A stretch of 64,000 bases of DNA from Flavobacteriaceae bacterium (GTDB lineage: Bacteria > Bacteroidota > Bacteroidia > Flavobacteriales > Flavobacteriaceae). Positions 53,780 to 63,050 of this stretch are shown piece after piece (position 1 is the stretch's first letter; every line of letters begins with the position of its first letter). A program made the translations under genes and the position numbers. The DNA lies in NCBI GenBank assembly GCA_031277535.1, contig JAITMD010000008.1:248001-312000 (forward strand), written 5' to 3'. Under the pieces are notes generated by a model. That model made no database searches and was not told the DNA's origin. It saw nothing but the letters and a program-made list of their open reading frames with translations.

Positions 53780-55297
53780 TTAATTAATTTTCAGCTTCAT
53801 TCCAGGAATAATATCATCCGAATTTTTCATATTATTCAATGATCTCAATTGTGCAATTGTTACTCCTGACAATTTTTTACTAATCGAATACAAAGAATCT
53901 CCTTTTTGCACCGTGTAATAAGAATTCTTTGACGACGAAGTAGCCGCAGTAGCCCTTGAAACAGTAGATTTACCTACAATAAGTTTCTTACCTGGATAAA
54001 CCACACTACTCTTCATATTATTCAACTTCTTCAGCTCTGCAACACTTTGCCCATACTTACCAGCGATAGTACCTATACTCTCCCCTTTCTTAATTGTATG
54101 GTATTTAACAGATACTGCCGATGTACTCTCTACAACTGCTATTTCGCGATCGAAATTTGGTTTCTCTTTTAGAGATTCTACAAAGTCTACATAAGCGTAT
54201 ACTTTCTTTTCGTTAGAAGCAAGTAAGCCTATTTTATCTAATGGAAGACGAATAAAATTCTGTTTCCCTGATACATGAGGCACTTGTTTCAACTTATATG
54301 TAGGATTCAAGAAAGTTATTTCATCTTCTGGAAGATCCAATAAAGAAGACAACTGATCAAAAGAAATATTCTTCTTCAATGCAATTGTATCTGTTTGTGC
54401 CAACATAAAAGGTGTTTTCTTAGCTACCAAACCATGCTCTTTAGCATACTCAAAAATATACATCGTAGCATAAAACGCTGGTAAGTAATTTTGTGTTTCA
54501 CGTGGTAAGTTAGGTCTAATATTCCAATAATTTGTATAACCATTTGAACGTCTAATAGCTTTAGATACGTTTCCAGGTCCAGCATTATAAGACGCTAAAA
54601 CTAAATCCCAATCACCAAAAACATTGTATAAATCTTTTAAGAACTTACTGGCTGCTTCAGATGATTTTAAAGGGTCACTACGATCATCTACATAAGATGT
54701 AACCTCTAAATTATACTGTTTCCCTGTAGCGTACATGAATTGCCATAATCCTGTAGCTCCTACTCTTGAACGAGCTGAAGGATTTAAAGCTGACTCAACA
54801 ATTGCCAAATACTTAACCTCTAAAGGCACATTATTCTTTGCTAATTGCTCTTCAAACATTGGGAAATAGTATTCCGATAATCCCATTAAACGTTCAAAAG
54901 ATTTTTTACGCTTCTTTAAAAACGATTTAATCAAACGTTCTAATGACTCATTGTATTCTACTTTGAAAGGTGTCTTTTGATCTAAAAGCTTCAAACGTTT
55001 CTTTAATAACTCTGTAGATAAACCATCATATTCAATATCTCCTTCATCAAAATTTGACTCTGTAAGATCTTCTTCCATTTCCTCAAATAGATTAACGCTC
55101 GCTAATTCTTTTAGCCAGCGACGTTCTATTTTAGCACTTGTAGAATTACTTACAAAAGTTTTCTTAATAGAGTCAAGATATACTGAAGGGTCTTCAATTT
55201 TCTTTACTTCTACAGTATTACTCTTTTCTTGTGTTTGAGCTATCGCAGTCAACGACAACAATCCACAAATCAAAGAGGCAATCCCTTTGTACTTCAT
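53780..55297 (-). CDS. mltD: Membrane-bound lytic transglycosylase, MltD-like, with LysM domains
   Basis: Predicted peptidoglycan-cleaving enzyme in the periplasm, 505 residues. It has a signal peptide (MKYKGIASLICGLLSLTAIAQ), a helical linker, an SLT domain (about residues 150-270) with catalytic Glu in YLAIVESALNPSARS, GATGLWQFM, DDRSDPLKSSEAA and ASYNAGPGNV, and two C-terminal LysM repeats (YHTIKKGESIGTIAGKYGQ and YYTVQKGDSLYSISKKLSG). There is no lipobox, so despite the mltD name it may be soluble. It is separated from pgk by 47 bp that contain a perfect hairpin. Confidence 0.93.
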   Translation of the reverse strand: MKYKGIASLICGLLSLTAIAQTQEKSNTVEVKKIEDPSVYLDSIKKTFVSNSTSAKIERRWLKELASVNLFEEMEEDLTESNFDEGDIEYDGLSTELLKKRLKLLDQKTPFKVEYNESLERLIKSFLKKRKKSFERLMGLSEYYFPMFEEQLAKNNVPLEVKYLAIVESALNPSARSRVGATGLWQFMYATGKQYNLEVTSYVDDRSDPLKSSEAASKFLKDLYNVFGDWDLVLASYNAGPGNVSKAIRRSNGYTNYWNIRPNLPRETQNYLPAFYATMYIFEYAKEHGLVAKKTPFMLAQTDTIALKKNISFDQLSSLLDLPEDEITFLNPTYKLKQVPHVSGKQNFIRLPLDKIGLLASNEKKVYAYVDFVESLKEKPNFDREIAVVESTSAVSVKYHTIKKGESIGTIAGKYGQSVAELKKLNNMKSSVVYPGKKLIVGKSTVSRATAATSSSKNSYYTVQKGDSLYSISKKLSGVTIAQLRSLNNMKNSDDIIPGMKLKIN

Positions 55298-55312
55298 AAT
55301 TTAATATTTTAG

Positions 55313-55340
55313 AATATCCCTCTCAAACGAGAGGGATATT
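55313..55340 (-). terminator. Intercistronic hairpin between pgk and mltD
   Basis: Perfect 12-bp stem (aatatccctctc 55313-55324 with 55329-55340), loop aaac. On the minus strand no long T-run follows, so it may only partly terminate pgk transcripts, or may stabilise the 3' end. Confidence 0.6.
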
Positions 55341-55344
55341 ATGA

Positions 55345-56535
55345 TTAGTCTAATATAGCTTGGATACCAGGTAATACTTTACCCTCTAACATTTCTAACA
55401 TAGCACCTCCACCAGTTGACACATAACTCATTTTTGGAGCTAAACCAAATTGTTTTACAGCTGCAACAGAGTCACCACCTCCTACTAAAGAGAATGTTCC
55501 TTTTGCTGTAGCTTCTGCAATATAGTTTCCTAATTCAATTGTCCCAGTAGCAAACTTATCCATTTCAAATACACCTAATGGACCATTCCACAAAATAATT
55601 TTAGACTCAGCAACAACTTGTTTTAATGATTCTAAAGTTTTTGGACCTACATCCAATCCTTGCCATCCGTCAGGAATTTCATTTGCATTAACTACTTGTA
55701 CATTTGCATCAGCAGCAAAAGCATCAGCAGCTACGATATCTACAGGTAAGTGAATTTGTACATTTTTCTCTTTTGCTTTAGCCATAATTTCTAAAGCCAA
55801 TTCTATTTTGTCATCTTCACAAATAGAATTACCTATCTGGCCTCCTAATGCTTTTATAAATGTAAAAGTCATTCCACCACCAATAATCATGTGGTCTATT
55901 TTATCCAGAATATTTTCAATAATAGTAATCTTAGAAGATACTTTAGAACCTCCTAAAACAGCTGTTACAGGTTTATCATTACTATTAAGAACTTTGTCAA
56001 TACTTTCAATTTCTTTCGCTAATAAATAACCGAAATACTTTGCTGTTGGGAAATACTCAGCAACAATAGTTGTTGAAGCATGAGCACGGTGAGCAGTACC
56101 AAAAGCATCATTAACATACACATCTGCCAAATCAGCTAGTTGCTTAGAAAATGCTTGATCTCCTTTTTCCTCTTCTGCATAAAAACGCAAGTTTTCCAAC
56201 AAAATAACTTGACCTCCTTGAGCAGCATCAACAACAGCTTTTACACTATCTCCAATACAATCATCTACAAATGTAACAGGTACACCAAGTACTTCTTCAA
56301 CTTTTGATACAATGTGTTTTAAAGAGTATTTGTCATTGCGTTCTCCTTTTGGTCGACCTAAATGAGACATTAAAATAGCCACTCCACCATCTTTGATTAC
56401 TTTGTCAATTGTTGGTTTAGCAGCTTCAATTCTATTACTATCGGTAACGTTAAATGCATCATCTAATGGCACATTAAAATCTACTCTAATAAGTACTTTT
56501 TTATCTTTAAGATTTATACTATCAATTGTTTTCAT
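55345..56535 (-). CDS. pgk: Phosphoglycerate kinase
   Basis: Glycolytic enzyme: 1,3-bisphosphoglycerate plus ADP gives 3-phosphoglycerate plus ATP. The 396-residue product has the family signature [60 protein letters not shown] and the nucleotide loop [12 protein letters not shown] use the ATG at 56535 ([15 protein letters not shown]); the frame extends 11 codons upstream without conservation. TATATTTG on the minus strand (56573-56566) is an exact -7 match, 30 bp before this start. The intergenic hairpin to mltD may set relative expression. Confidence 0.97.
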   Translation of the reverse strand: MKTIDSINLKDKKVLIRVDFNVPLDDAFNVTDSNRIEAAKPTIDKVIKDGGVAILMSHLGRPKGERNDKYSLKHIVSKVEEVLGVPVTFVDDCIGDSVKAVVDAAQGGQVILLENLRFYAEEEKGDQAFSKQLADLADVYVNDAFGTAHRAHASTTIVAEYFPTAKYFGYLLAKEIESIDKVLNSNDKPVTAVLGGSKVSSKITIIENILDKIDHMIIGGGMTFTFIKALGGQIGNSICEDDKIELALEIMAKAKEKNVQIHLPVDIVAADAFAADANVQVVNANEIPDGWQGLDVGPKTLESLKQVVAESKIILWNGPLGVFEMDKFATGTIELGNYIAEATAKGTFSLVGGGDSVAAVKQFGLAPKMSYVSTGGGAMLEMLEGKVLPGIQAILD

Positions 56536-56849
56536 CTGAAAATTATGTTCTAAGTTATTAATAAGCAAATATAAAGTTTTTTAAAATCCGTTATTCTCAA
56601 TTTTAACAAGTGTTTTCTTTAATTCTCTAAAATTAAATAATTCTAAACAAATTACTTGAATTCAAAAAACACTTTGAAATTGAGTTATGGTACTAAACAT
56701 TTACCTCATTGAATCGAAAATAAATTACTTGAATTAGATGATACTAAAATCTCTAATATAAAATAATTTACAAGCAAAAAACTGAATATCAATATTGTAA
56801 GCAATTTAATAAATATATTAAGAATTCAAAGTATTTACATTCAATTATT
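56536..56849. other. Divergent pgk-holB intergenic region
   Basis: Besides the pgk -7 box (56566-56573, minus strand), the stretch 56590-56840 is very AT-rich with no ORF, repeat or RNA that I can recognise. The holB promoter is listed separately. Confidence 0.55.
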
Positions 56850-56879
56850 TTGCTACCAAAGCCTAAGACCTTATATTTG
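56850..56879 (+). promoter_or_regulatory. Consensus Bacteroidota promoter abutting holB (leaderless type)
   Basis: TTG (56850-56852), exactly 19 bp, TATATTTG (56872-56879). The ATG at 56884 is only 4 bases after the box, so the transcript would start at or inside the start codon. Confidence 0.75.
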
Positions 56880-56883
56880 CAAT

Positions 56884-58032
56884 ATGCTATTCTCAGAAAT
56901 CATAGGACAAAACCACATTAAGAATCACTTAATTCAGAGTGCTGAATCAGGTAGAATTCCACATGCACAACTATTTATTGGCTTAGATGGTACTGGTACT
57001 TTACCTATGGCTATTGCCTATGCACAATATATACTTTGTCAAAATATAGGCGGAGAAAATGGAAATGGCAATCAAGCTTGCAACCTTAAATTCAATAATC
57101 TTGCTCATCCAGATTTACATTTTGTATATCCTGTAGCTACTACAAGTGACGTATCAAAAAATGCAACAAGTGATAAGTTTGCAGATGCTTGGCGCAATTT
57201 TTTAAAGGCTAATCCTTATGCTAATTTAGCAGATTGGTACAAACACATTGATATTCAAAACAAACAAGGTCTTATCAATGTTGATGAAGCAGCTGAAATC
57301 ATGAAAAAACTATCCTTAAAGTCTTATGAAGGAGGATACAAAGTAATGATTATTTGGATGGCTGACAAGATGAATACAGAAGCTTCAAATAAGTTATTAA
57401 AACTATTAGAAGAACCACCTGTAAAAACTCTTTTTATTTTAATTACTGAAAACGAAAAGAATATACTACAAACTATTTTATCTCGTTGTCAAGTAATTAA
57501 TTTCAATCCTTTAAATAGTGCTGAAATAGAACAAGCTTTAATAGAAAAACACAATTGTGATCGTTCTAATGCAGGTCTTTTAGCCAAAAGAGCACAAGGA
57601 AATTACAACAAAGCCCTTCAATTACTACAGAATACAAATGATGTATTACCTTTCGAAAAATGGTTCGTACAATGGGTTAGAGCTGCCTTTAGAGCTAAAG
57701 GTAATGCAGCAGTAATTCAAGAATTAATTGAATGGAGTGAAGAATTAGCTGCCTTAGGAAGAGAACAACAAAAACAATTTTTAGAGTACTGTATAGAAAT
57801 ATTTCGTCAAGCATTATTACTTAATTATTCCACACCTGATTTGGTATATTATCAAACGACAGTAGACAAATTTAAGTTAGAGAATTTTGCCCCATTTGTC
57901 AATGGAGCAAATATTCAAGAAATTTTCACAGAACTATCAAATGCTATTTACTACATTGAACGCAATGGTAATGGTAAAATGATCTTTACAGATTTATCAA
58001 TTAAACTAACTCGATTGATACATAAAAAATAG
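56884..58032 (+). CDS. holB: DNA polymerase III delta-prime subunit
   Basis: Clamp-loader subunit, 382 residues. It starts MLFSEIIGQNHIKNHLIQSAESGRIPHAQLF, typical of Bacteroidota HolB. The P-loop position reads GLDGTGTLP, so the Walker A lysine is missing, in line with the non-hydrolysing role of delta-prime. The zinc module is reduced: only two of the usual four cysteines (CQNIG...ACN) remain. The LLKLLEEPP and LSRCQVINFNPL motifs follow, then the helical collar domain. It is alone and convergent with the helicase gene, with no clear terminator in the 18 bp between. Confidence 0.93.
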   Translation: MLFSEIIGQNHIKNHLIQSAESGRIPHAQLFIGLDGTGTLPMAIAYAQYILCQNIGGENGNGNQACNLKFNNLAHPDLHFVYPVATTSDVSKNATSDKFADAWRNFLKANPYANLADWYKHIDIQNKQGLINVDEAAEIMKKLSLKSYEGGYKVMIIWMADKMNTEASNKLLKLLEEPPVKTLFILITENEKNILQTILSRCQVINFNPLNSAEIEQALIEKHNCDRSNAGLLAKRAQGNYNKALQLLQNTNDVLPFEKWFVQWVRAAFRAKGNAAVIQELIEWSEELAALGREQQKQFLEYCIEIFRQALLLNYSTPDLVYYQTTVDKFKLENFAPFVNGANIQEIFTELSNAIYYIERNGNGKMIFTDLSIKLTRLIHKK

Positions 58033-58050
58033 TATTTCCTTACTTTTATA

Positions 58051-60324
58051 TTATTCTATGGTTGAAGTCATTGTGCGTTGATACAGCTTTAACTCTTCCC
58101 ATGAGAACTTAGTACCTAAAATAGTTTTGAGCTCAGCTAATGTTTTATCAGAATGTTCTGCAAATACAGCTTCTAAAGCTTTTATTTTCTTAACGGGTAA
58201 TACATCACCTAATGCAACCTGTTTTTCATTAATTAACTTTGCTAAGTGTGAATAAATTGTAGTAGGCGTTAGCTTTCTTATTTCTGCTACTTCTGCAATA
58301 CCATTACCAGCTTGCCACAGTTCTAAAGTGATAGCAGTAGTAGACTTTTTACTCTCCTTCTTCTCTTTTTTAGTGTAATTATCTTCCTCATAATCTTGAC
58401 CTAAATCAAGTGCTGTATCTCTAATCAAATTAGCAATATTTACCAAGTGATTTATCTTATATTCACTAACCTCTAATGAGCGTAAGTTTTCTTTGCACAC
58501 ACGTTTTCCTTCATCAATAATTTGCAACACTTTAAGTGCCTTCTTCATTTGTAAAGCTATCCCTACCAATTGCTCTTCCAAAGCACTTAACTCTTCAAAA
58601 TAAGCTTTCATTTGTTTTTCTCTTTTAACCTGAGCAATTGTAAACAATAGTTCAAACACCAATTGATCAATTGGTGGGAAAAAATATTGATATGCCTTTT
58701 CTACTCTCTCTTTAATAAAAGCAAAACGATAGGGTTCACTATAAAATAACTGACGCAATTGATTGACAAACTTCTCTGAATAAACTACTAAATCATCCAA
58801 TTGTTTCATAGACTTCTCAGCCCATGGTTTATATTTCATCTTCTTACTACGAGGAGATTCTGCCGCATAAGTATGAAGATGACTATGCCAACTTGTGCTT
58901 AAATTAAACCACGAATATGCATCTATCAGATATTTCATCAAAAACATCTTGGTTTGCAATTGCAATTCACTCTCCAACATATCCTCATTAGCTTTGTTTT
59001 TGGCATAAGCTATCACATCATAATCACTTTCCAGTCCATTCATTCGAATAGGAGCCAATAGCACCAATCCTTCCATCGATCTAACTCGAGATAAGGCTAC
59101 ATAAGCCTGACCTGGCAAAAACACCTTAGAAACGTCTATAATTGCCTTATCGAAAGTTAATCCCTGACTTTTATGTACTGTAATAGCCCAAGCTAATTTC
59201 AAAGGAAAGTGAGTAAAAGTCCCCATTACTTCTTCTTCTATCTCTTTTGTATTTGGATTAATTCTATACTTAATGTTTTGCCATTCATATCGATCAACTT
59301 CTATGGTCTTATTTTCCTCCGCAAAATGAACAAAAATCTCTTGAGAACTAAGTGATGAGATAACACCCATTTTCCCATTGTAAAAGTTCTTATCAATAGA
59401 AATATCATTCTTAATAAAGATAACCTGGGCTCCTACCTTTAACTCCATTTCAAACTCAATTGGAAATATTTTCTCAGGAAAATCTCCAACTAATTCAGCA
59501 GCATATTTATATGATTTTGAATCCAACCCTTTCAAAGCATCACTGTTAATCTTATCTGCTGCTACATTATGTGTGGTTAAGGTAATATAACCAGGATTGT
59601 CAATAGAATTAAAATTTGGTTTTGTATAAGTATTTAAAAGCACCACATCTTGAGGGGTAACCTTATTGTTTCGAAGATTATTTAATATATTAATAAATAC
59701 ATCATCACTCTGTCTATATACCTTATTTAATTCAATATAAATGGGAGGGGCTTGCTGTATCACTTGGGCTTGAAAGAAATATACACCATCGTAATAACGT
59801 TTTAATACATCCCATTCTTCATTCTTCACTACAGGAGGCAATTGCAGTAAATCACCTATAAAAAGCACTTGAACTCCACCAAATGGTTGTTGATTTCGTC
59901 TCACTGTTTGTAACATAAAATCCATAGCATCCAACACATCTGCCCGTAACATACTTACTTCATCTATCACAAGCAGCTCCAAATTTCGCATCAATGCTCG
60001 TCTGGTGTTATTCATTAAGAAGTGCCTTTTAAGCGTTACTCTTGTCTCTACTTTTACAGAATCTGTTAAGATAGGTGGCACTTGTAAATCTGGAACAAAT
60101 GCAGCAAAAGGCAAATGAAAAAATGAATGAATTGTCACACCTCCAGCATTCAATGCAGCAATACCTGTTGGTGCAACCACCACAGTATTTTTATGAGTAG
60201 TATCAATAATTTCTCTTAGCAAGGTTGTTTTACCTGTACCAGCCTTACCTGTCAAAAAAATCGAACGATTTGTTTGATTAATAAACTCCAGAACATAGTT
60301 TGCTTCTTGTGATTGTGCTTGCAT
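58051..60324 (-). CDS. Pif1-like DNA helicase with C-terminal HTH domain
   Basis: Predicted SF1 helicase of 757 residues. Motifs are Walker A LTGKAGTGKTTLLREI (about residues 24-39), APTGIAALNAGGVTIHSFF (motif Ia, Pif1/RecD type), DEVSMLRADVLDAMD (motif II), FGGVQVLFIGDLLQLPPV (motif III), LTTHNVAADKIN, and AWAITVHKSQGLTFDKAIIDVS (motif V) with GQAYVALSRVRSMEGL (motif VI). The C-terminal 300 residues include a helical region and a RecQ-like helix-turn-helix domain (TLELWQAGNGIAEVAEIRKLTPTTIYSHLAKLI). I use the ATG at 60324, since the extra 10 codons are not conserved. Confidence 0.92.
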   Translation of the reverse strand: MQAQSQEANYVLEFINQTNRSIFLTGKAGTGKTTLLREIIDTTHKNTVVVAPTGIAALNAGGVTIHSFFHLPFAAFVPDLQVPPILTDSVKVETRVTLKRHFLMNNTRRALMRNLELLVIDEVSMLRADVLDAMDFMLQTVRRNQQPFGGVQVLFIGDLLQLPPVVKNEEWDVLKRYYDGVYFFQAQVIQQAPPIYIELNKVYRQSDDVFINILNNLRNNKVTPQDVVLLNTYTKPNFNSIDNPGYITLTTHNVAADKINSDALKGLDSKSYKYAAELVGDFPEKIFPIEFEMELKVGAQVIFIKNDISIDKNFYNGKMGVISSLSSQEIFVHFAEENKTIEVDRYEWQNIKYRINPNTKEIEEEVMGTFTHFPLKLAWAITVHKSQGLTFDKAIIDVSKVFLPGQAYVALSRVRSMEGLVLLAPIRMNGLESDYDVIAYAKNKANEDMLESELQLQTKMFLMKYLIDAYSWFNLSTSWHSHLHTYAAESPRSKKMKYKPWAEKSMKQLDDLVVYSEKFVNQLRQLFYSEPYRFAFIKERVEKAYQYFFPPIDQLVFELLFTIAQVKREKQMKAYFEELSALEEQLVGIALQMKKALKVLQIIDEGKRVCKENLRSLEVSEYKINHLVNIANLIRDTALDLGQDYEEDNYTKKEKKESKKSTTAITLELWQAGNGIAEVAEIRKLTPTTIYSHLAKLINEKQVALGDVLPVKKIKALEAVFAEHSDKTLAELKTILGTKFSWEELKLYQRTMTSTIE

Positions 60325-60375
60325 AGTGTCAGATTTTACAACAAAGTACCACAAAATTTATGCAATTCTAAAACA

Positions 60376-60405
60376 AAAAAGCCCCTACTTATCGTAAGGG
60401 CTTTC
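60376..60405 (-). terminator. Terminator after the OmpH/Skp gene
   Basis: An 11-bp stem with one mismatch (aaagcccctac paired with gtaagggcttt), loop ttatc. Six Ts follow on the minus strand. It is 18 bp past the stop. Confidence 0.8.
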
Positions 60406-60423
60406 ATATCTTAATATTCAATA

Positions 60424-61041
60424 CTATTTTGTTTCTTTAGTATCTTTCTTTTCTTCTTTTTTCTCGTCTTTCTTCGCTTCATCTACTTTTGATGCAGCAT
60501 TGCTTCCTTTATACTTAGCATTCAATTCTTTTAAGATCTCTTCAGTAATATTATACTGCTCTTTTCCATAAACAATTGTAGATGCTTCTTCTGTATTAAA
60601 TACATAGTCAAGATTCTTTTTCTTAGCGTAATCTCCAATGTATCCTTTTACTTTTTTCACAACAGAATCCATTTCTTTAGCGCTTTCTACTTGCAACCCT
60701 TGCAATAGAGATTGTTGTTTATATTGTAATTCTTGTTCTCTTTTTTGTAATTCCATACCTTTTTGTTGAGCCCAAGCTTGTCCTTTTTGTGCAGCAGTGC
60801 TTTGGAAGTTTTGAACTTCTTGTTGGAATCTTTCAATCTCTCCTTGTAGAGCTTTTCCTTTCTCTTCAGATTTGATTTTATATTTAGAATCGATGTCTTT
60901 AACTTCTTCATATTCCTTCATCAATTTTGATGAATCTACATAAGCAGTTTTGAACTCGCTTCCTCCAGGATTTGAATTGTTACTATTATTACAAGCGAAT
61001 AACATACCTGCTAATCCTACAGCTAAAAAAATTTTTTTCAT
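60424..61041 (-). CDS. OmpH/Skp-like periplasmic chaperone, predicted lipoprotein
   Basis: A 205-residue protein with a lipobox (GLAGMLFAC, Cys17) and an Asn-rich linker (NNSNNSNPGG). A long Skp-type coiled coil follows (YVDSSKLMKEYEEVKDIDSKY, EKGKALQGEIERFQQEVQNF, QKREQELQYKQQSLLQGL), then KKKNLDYVFNTEEASTIVYG, the family end motif. It finishes with a K/E/D tail (EAKKDEKKEEKKDTKETK). Skp chaperones outer-membrane proteins. The usual form is soluble, so membrane attachment is notable. It follows the methyltransferase on the same strand, 276 bp away. Confidence 0.88.
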   Translation of the reverse strand: MKKIFLAVGLAGMLFACNNSNNSNPGGSEFKTAYVDSSKLMKEYEEVKDIDSKYKIKSEEKGKALQGEIERFQQEVQNFQSTAAQKGQAWAQQKGMELQKREQELQYKQQSLLQGLQVESAKEMDSVVKKVKGYIGDYAKKKNLDYVFNTEEASTIVYGKEQYNITEEILKELNAKYKGSNAASKVDEAKKDEKKEEKKDTKETK

Positions 61042-61317
61042 TTCCTCTTTTTTATTATCTCGTAAATGTATGAAAACTTTTAATCTATTCTAATTTTTTT
61101 TGCATATAACTAATCATAAATAATACTTATGTTAAAATCAAATATTATAAATATCATCAATTAAAATAAGCTTATTTTAAGGCTATTTAAGACACTTTCG
61201 TTTTTTCAACATAAAAACATATACATATACAAAACAACTATCATTAAATCTCTTTATTTAAAGTATTTTATGTACTAAAGTATATTTTTAGTCCTTTTAA
61301 AGTCTATATCGTAACAT
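61042..61317. other. Gap between methyltransferase and OmpH/Skp genes
   Basis: AT-rich, no ORF. A TACATTTA box on the minus strand near 61070 could serve the OmpH gene. I see no clear terminator after the methyltransferase. Confidence 0.4.
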
Positions 61318-62166
61318 TTACTCTTCCTTCACCAAAAAATAGATCAATGAAGAGTACTCCATATTTTTTCGTGCTTCAATATTCGATTTTAAACCAACAG
61401 TAAATCCTTTCCACCAATTTCGTTTTCCTGTTTTATATTTTTCAGAAAGTAACGAAACATAAAAACTATCAAATAGCATTGGAAACTTTTCTTTCAATCT
61501 AAAACCAAACGGACTAAATACCCGTTCGATACTATCTTGAGAAAAATGCCACAAATGACGAGGAACATCATAAGCCGCCCAATACGAACCATAATAAGTA
61601 GCATCGTAAGATTTGTAATTGGGAACAGCTACAATTAATGAACCTCCTGGTCTCAGCAAACGAGTTAATTCAAAAATCTGCTGTTCTAAATTGGGAACAT
61701 GTTCCAACACATGCCACATGGTTATCACATCCAAACTCCCCTCTTCTATTTCACTTGTACTATCAACTAAAACCAATTCTTTTATTTTAGCTAAATGCGA
61801 AGCTTTACTATTGGGTTCAAACCCTACAACATCCCATCCACTATTTTTTGCTGCCAACAAAAATTCACCAGTACCACAACCAATGTCTAACAATTTTCCT
61901 TTTTGTGTTGTCACATCAGACAGCAAAGTAATTTTATTTCTTATAGCAATTCTCTTTACAAATTGATATACCTTTTCAAACATTCCTTTGTTGCCATCAG
62001 TATGTGAAATATATTCTTCACTTTCATAATATCGAAGTAAATCATTTATACTTGGAACTGGTGTTGTCTTTAACATTTGTAATTCTTCATCCAGAAGCAA
62101 TTCAAACTTTTCTTTAGAAACAGAATAATCAGTTACTGATAAAAACGGTTTAGTGGCGTTACTCAT
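61318..62166 (-). CDS. Class I SAM-dependent methyltransferase
   Basis: A 282-residue methyltransferase, cytoplasmic. The SAM-binding motif I is GKLLDIGCGTGEFLLAAKNSGWDVVGFEPNSKA (about residues 92-124). Motif post-I/II is DVITMWHVLEHVPNLEQQIFELTRLLRPGGSLIVAVPN, matching the Methyltransf_23 group. The substrate is not predictable; relatives act on lipids, quinones and polysaccharides. It lies between mnmG and the OmpH/Skp gene on the same strand, but with a 946-bp non-coding gap to mnmG. Confidence 0.9.
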   Translation of the reverse strand: MSNATKPFLSVTDYSVSKEKFELLLDEELQMLKTTPVPSINDLLRYYESEEYISHTDGNKGMFEKVYQFVKRIAIRNKITLLSDVTTQKGKLLDIGCGTGEFLLAAKNSGWDVVGFEPNSKASHLAKIKELVLVDSTSEIEEGSLDVITMWHVLEHVPNLEQQIFELTRLLRPGGSLIVAVPNYKSYDATYYGSYWAAYDVPRHLWHFSQDSIERVFSPFGFRLKEKFPMLFDSFYVSLLSEKYKTGKRNWWKGFTVGLKSNIEARKNMEYSSLIYFLVKEE

Positions 62167-63050
62167 TTTACAGTTAAAAAAATTAGTTATACAAAAATAA
62201 AGAAGTTTGTTGATTAGGTAAATGCATTTTCAAAAATTACTTTCATAAAAAAATACTTCACTGACAAAGCCTATTTTATTAAACCTCCTACTTCTTATAA
62301 AAATCAATTAGAAGATTCTTTATAACTAATGATTAGTTCAAAAAGCTAATTACAAAATTCTATCGTACTCTAAAAATAATGCCTCCTCTTTTTCAATTTT
62401 AAAGAAGCACTACTTTTTAGAAAACTACTTTTGTCATCCAATCTTAGAATCCTTTTTTACTTCTTTCTTTTTTCATCCAATATCACAATACATTTTTACC
62501 AATCCTATTTTTCATCCAATCAAAAAATACTATTGTAGAGCTACACTTTTTTAAACTCGAAACTAACAACCTATTTTCATCCAATATTTTTATAGTTACT
62601 TCTTTTTAGTTTTTTCATTTACTCAGAAACTAATTCTTAGCGTATACTTTTTTCAGTAGCAAAAAATCACTTCTATCAAATATCCTTTTTCTAAATCCGA
62701 TAAATTCTACACTACTTTAATACACCGTATCACTCAATCTAAAATTCATTTAGTCCTTTCTTACAACACCATTATTATCTATTATATCCTCATTCCCCTT
62801 TTACGAATTCTAACAAACCAATTAGCTTTCATCACCTGTTATTAATGCCTAAAAAGAGTTATTCTCTTAATCAAAATATTACTTCTTTTACTTCATTAAG
62901 TAATACCCAGTTTATTACTGTCCATTACCACTTTAGCCTTATTTACTTCAACAAAAAACTAAACAATAGTCCCAATTAACCCCTGTATGTACAGTTCTAA
63001 CATGCTATTGCTTTCCCACTCTCTCAGTAACACAGCGCTTACTACAGCCA
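62167..63050. other. Gene-free gap with extreme C-over-G bias next to parS
   Basis: No ORF above 60 codons and no RNA gene recognised. By hand count, 62341-63000 has about 36 G and 144 C on the plus strand (C:G about 4:1); the line 62461-62520 has no G at all. The repeated motif TTTCATCCAAT is listed separately. It is the upstream region of the methyltransferase on the minus strand. Confidence 0.7.
62431..62585. repeat. Four copies of TTTCATCCAAT
   Basis: tttcatccaat or a one-base variant (ttgtcatccaat at 62431-62442) occurs at about 62431, 62471, 62510 and 62575, spaced about 40, 39 and 65 bp. Two copies are preceded by five or more Ts. On the minus strand it reads ATTGGATGAAA. A related half, ACCAATCC, is near 62498. 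Confidence 0.7.
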
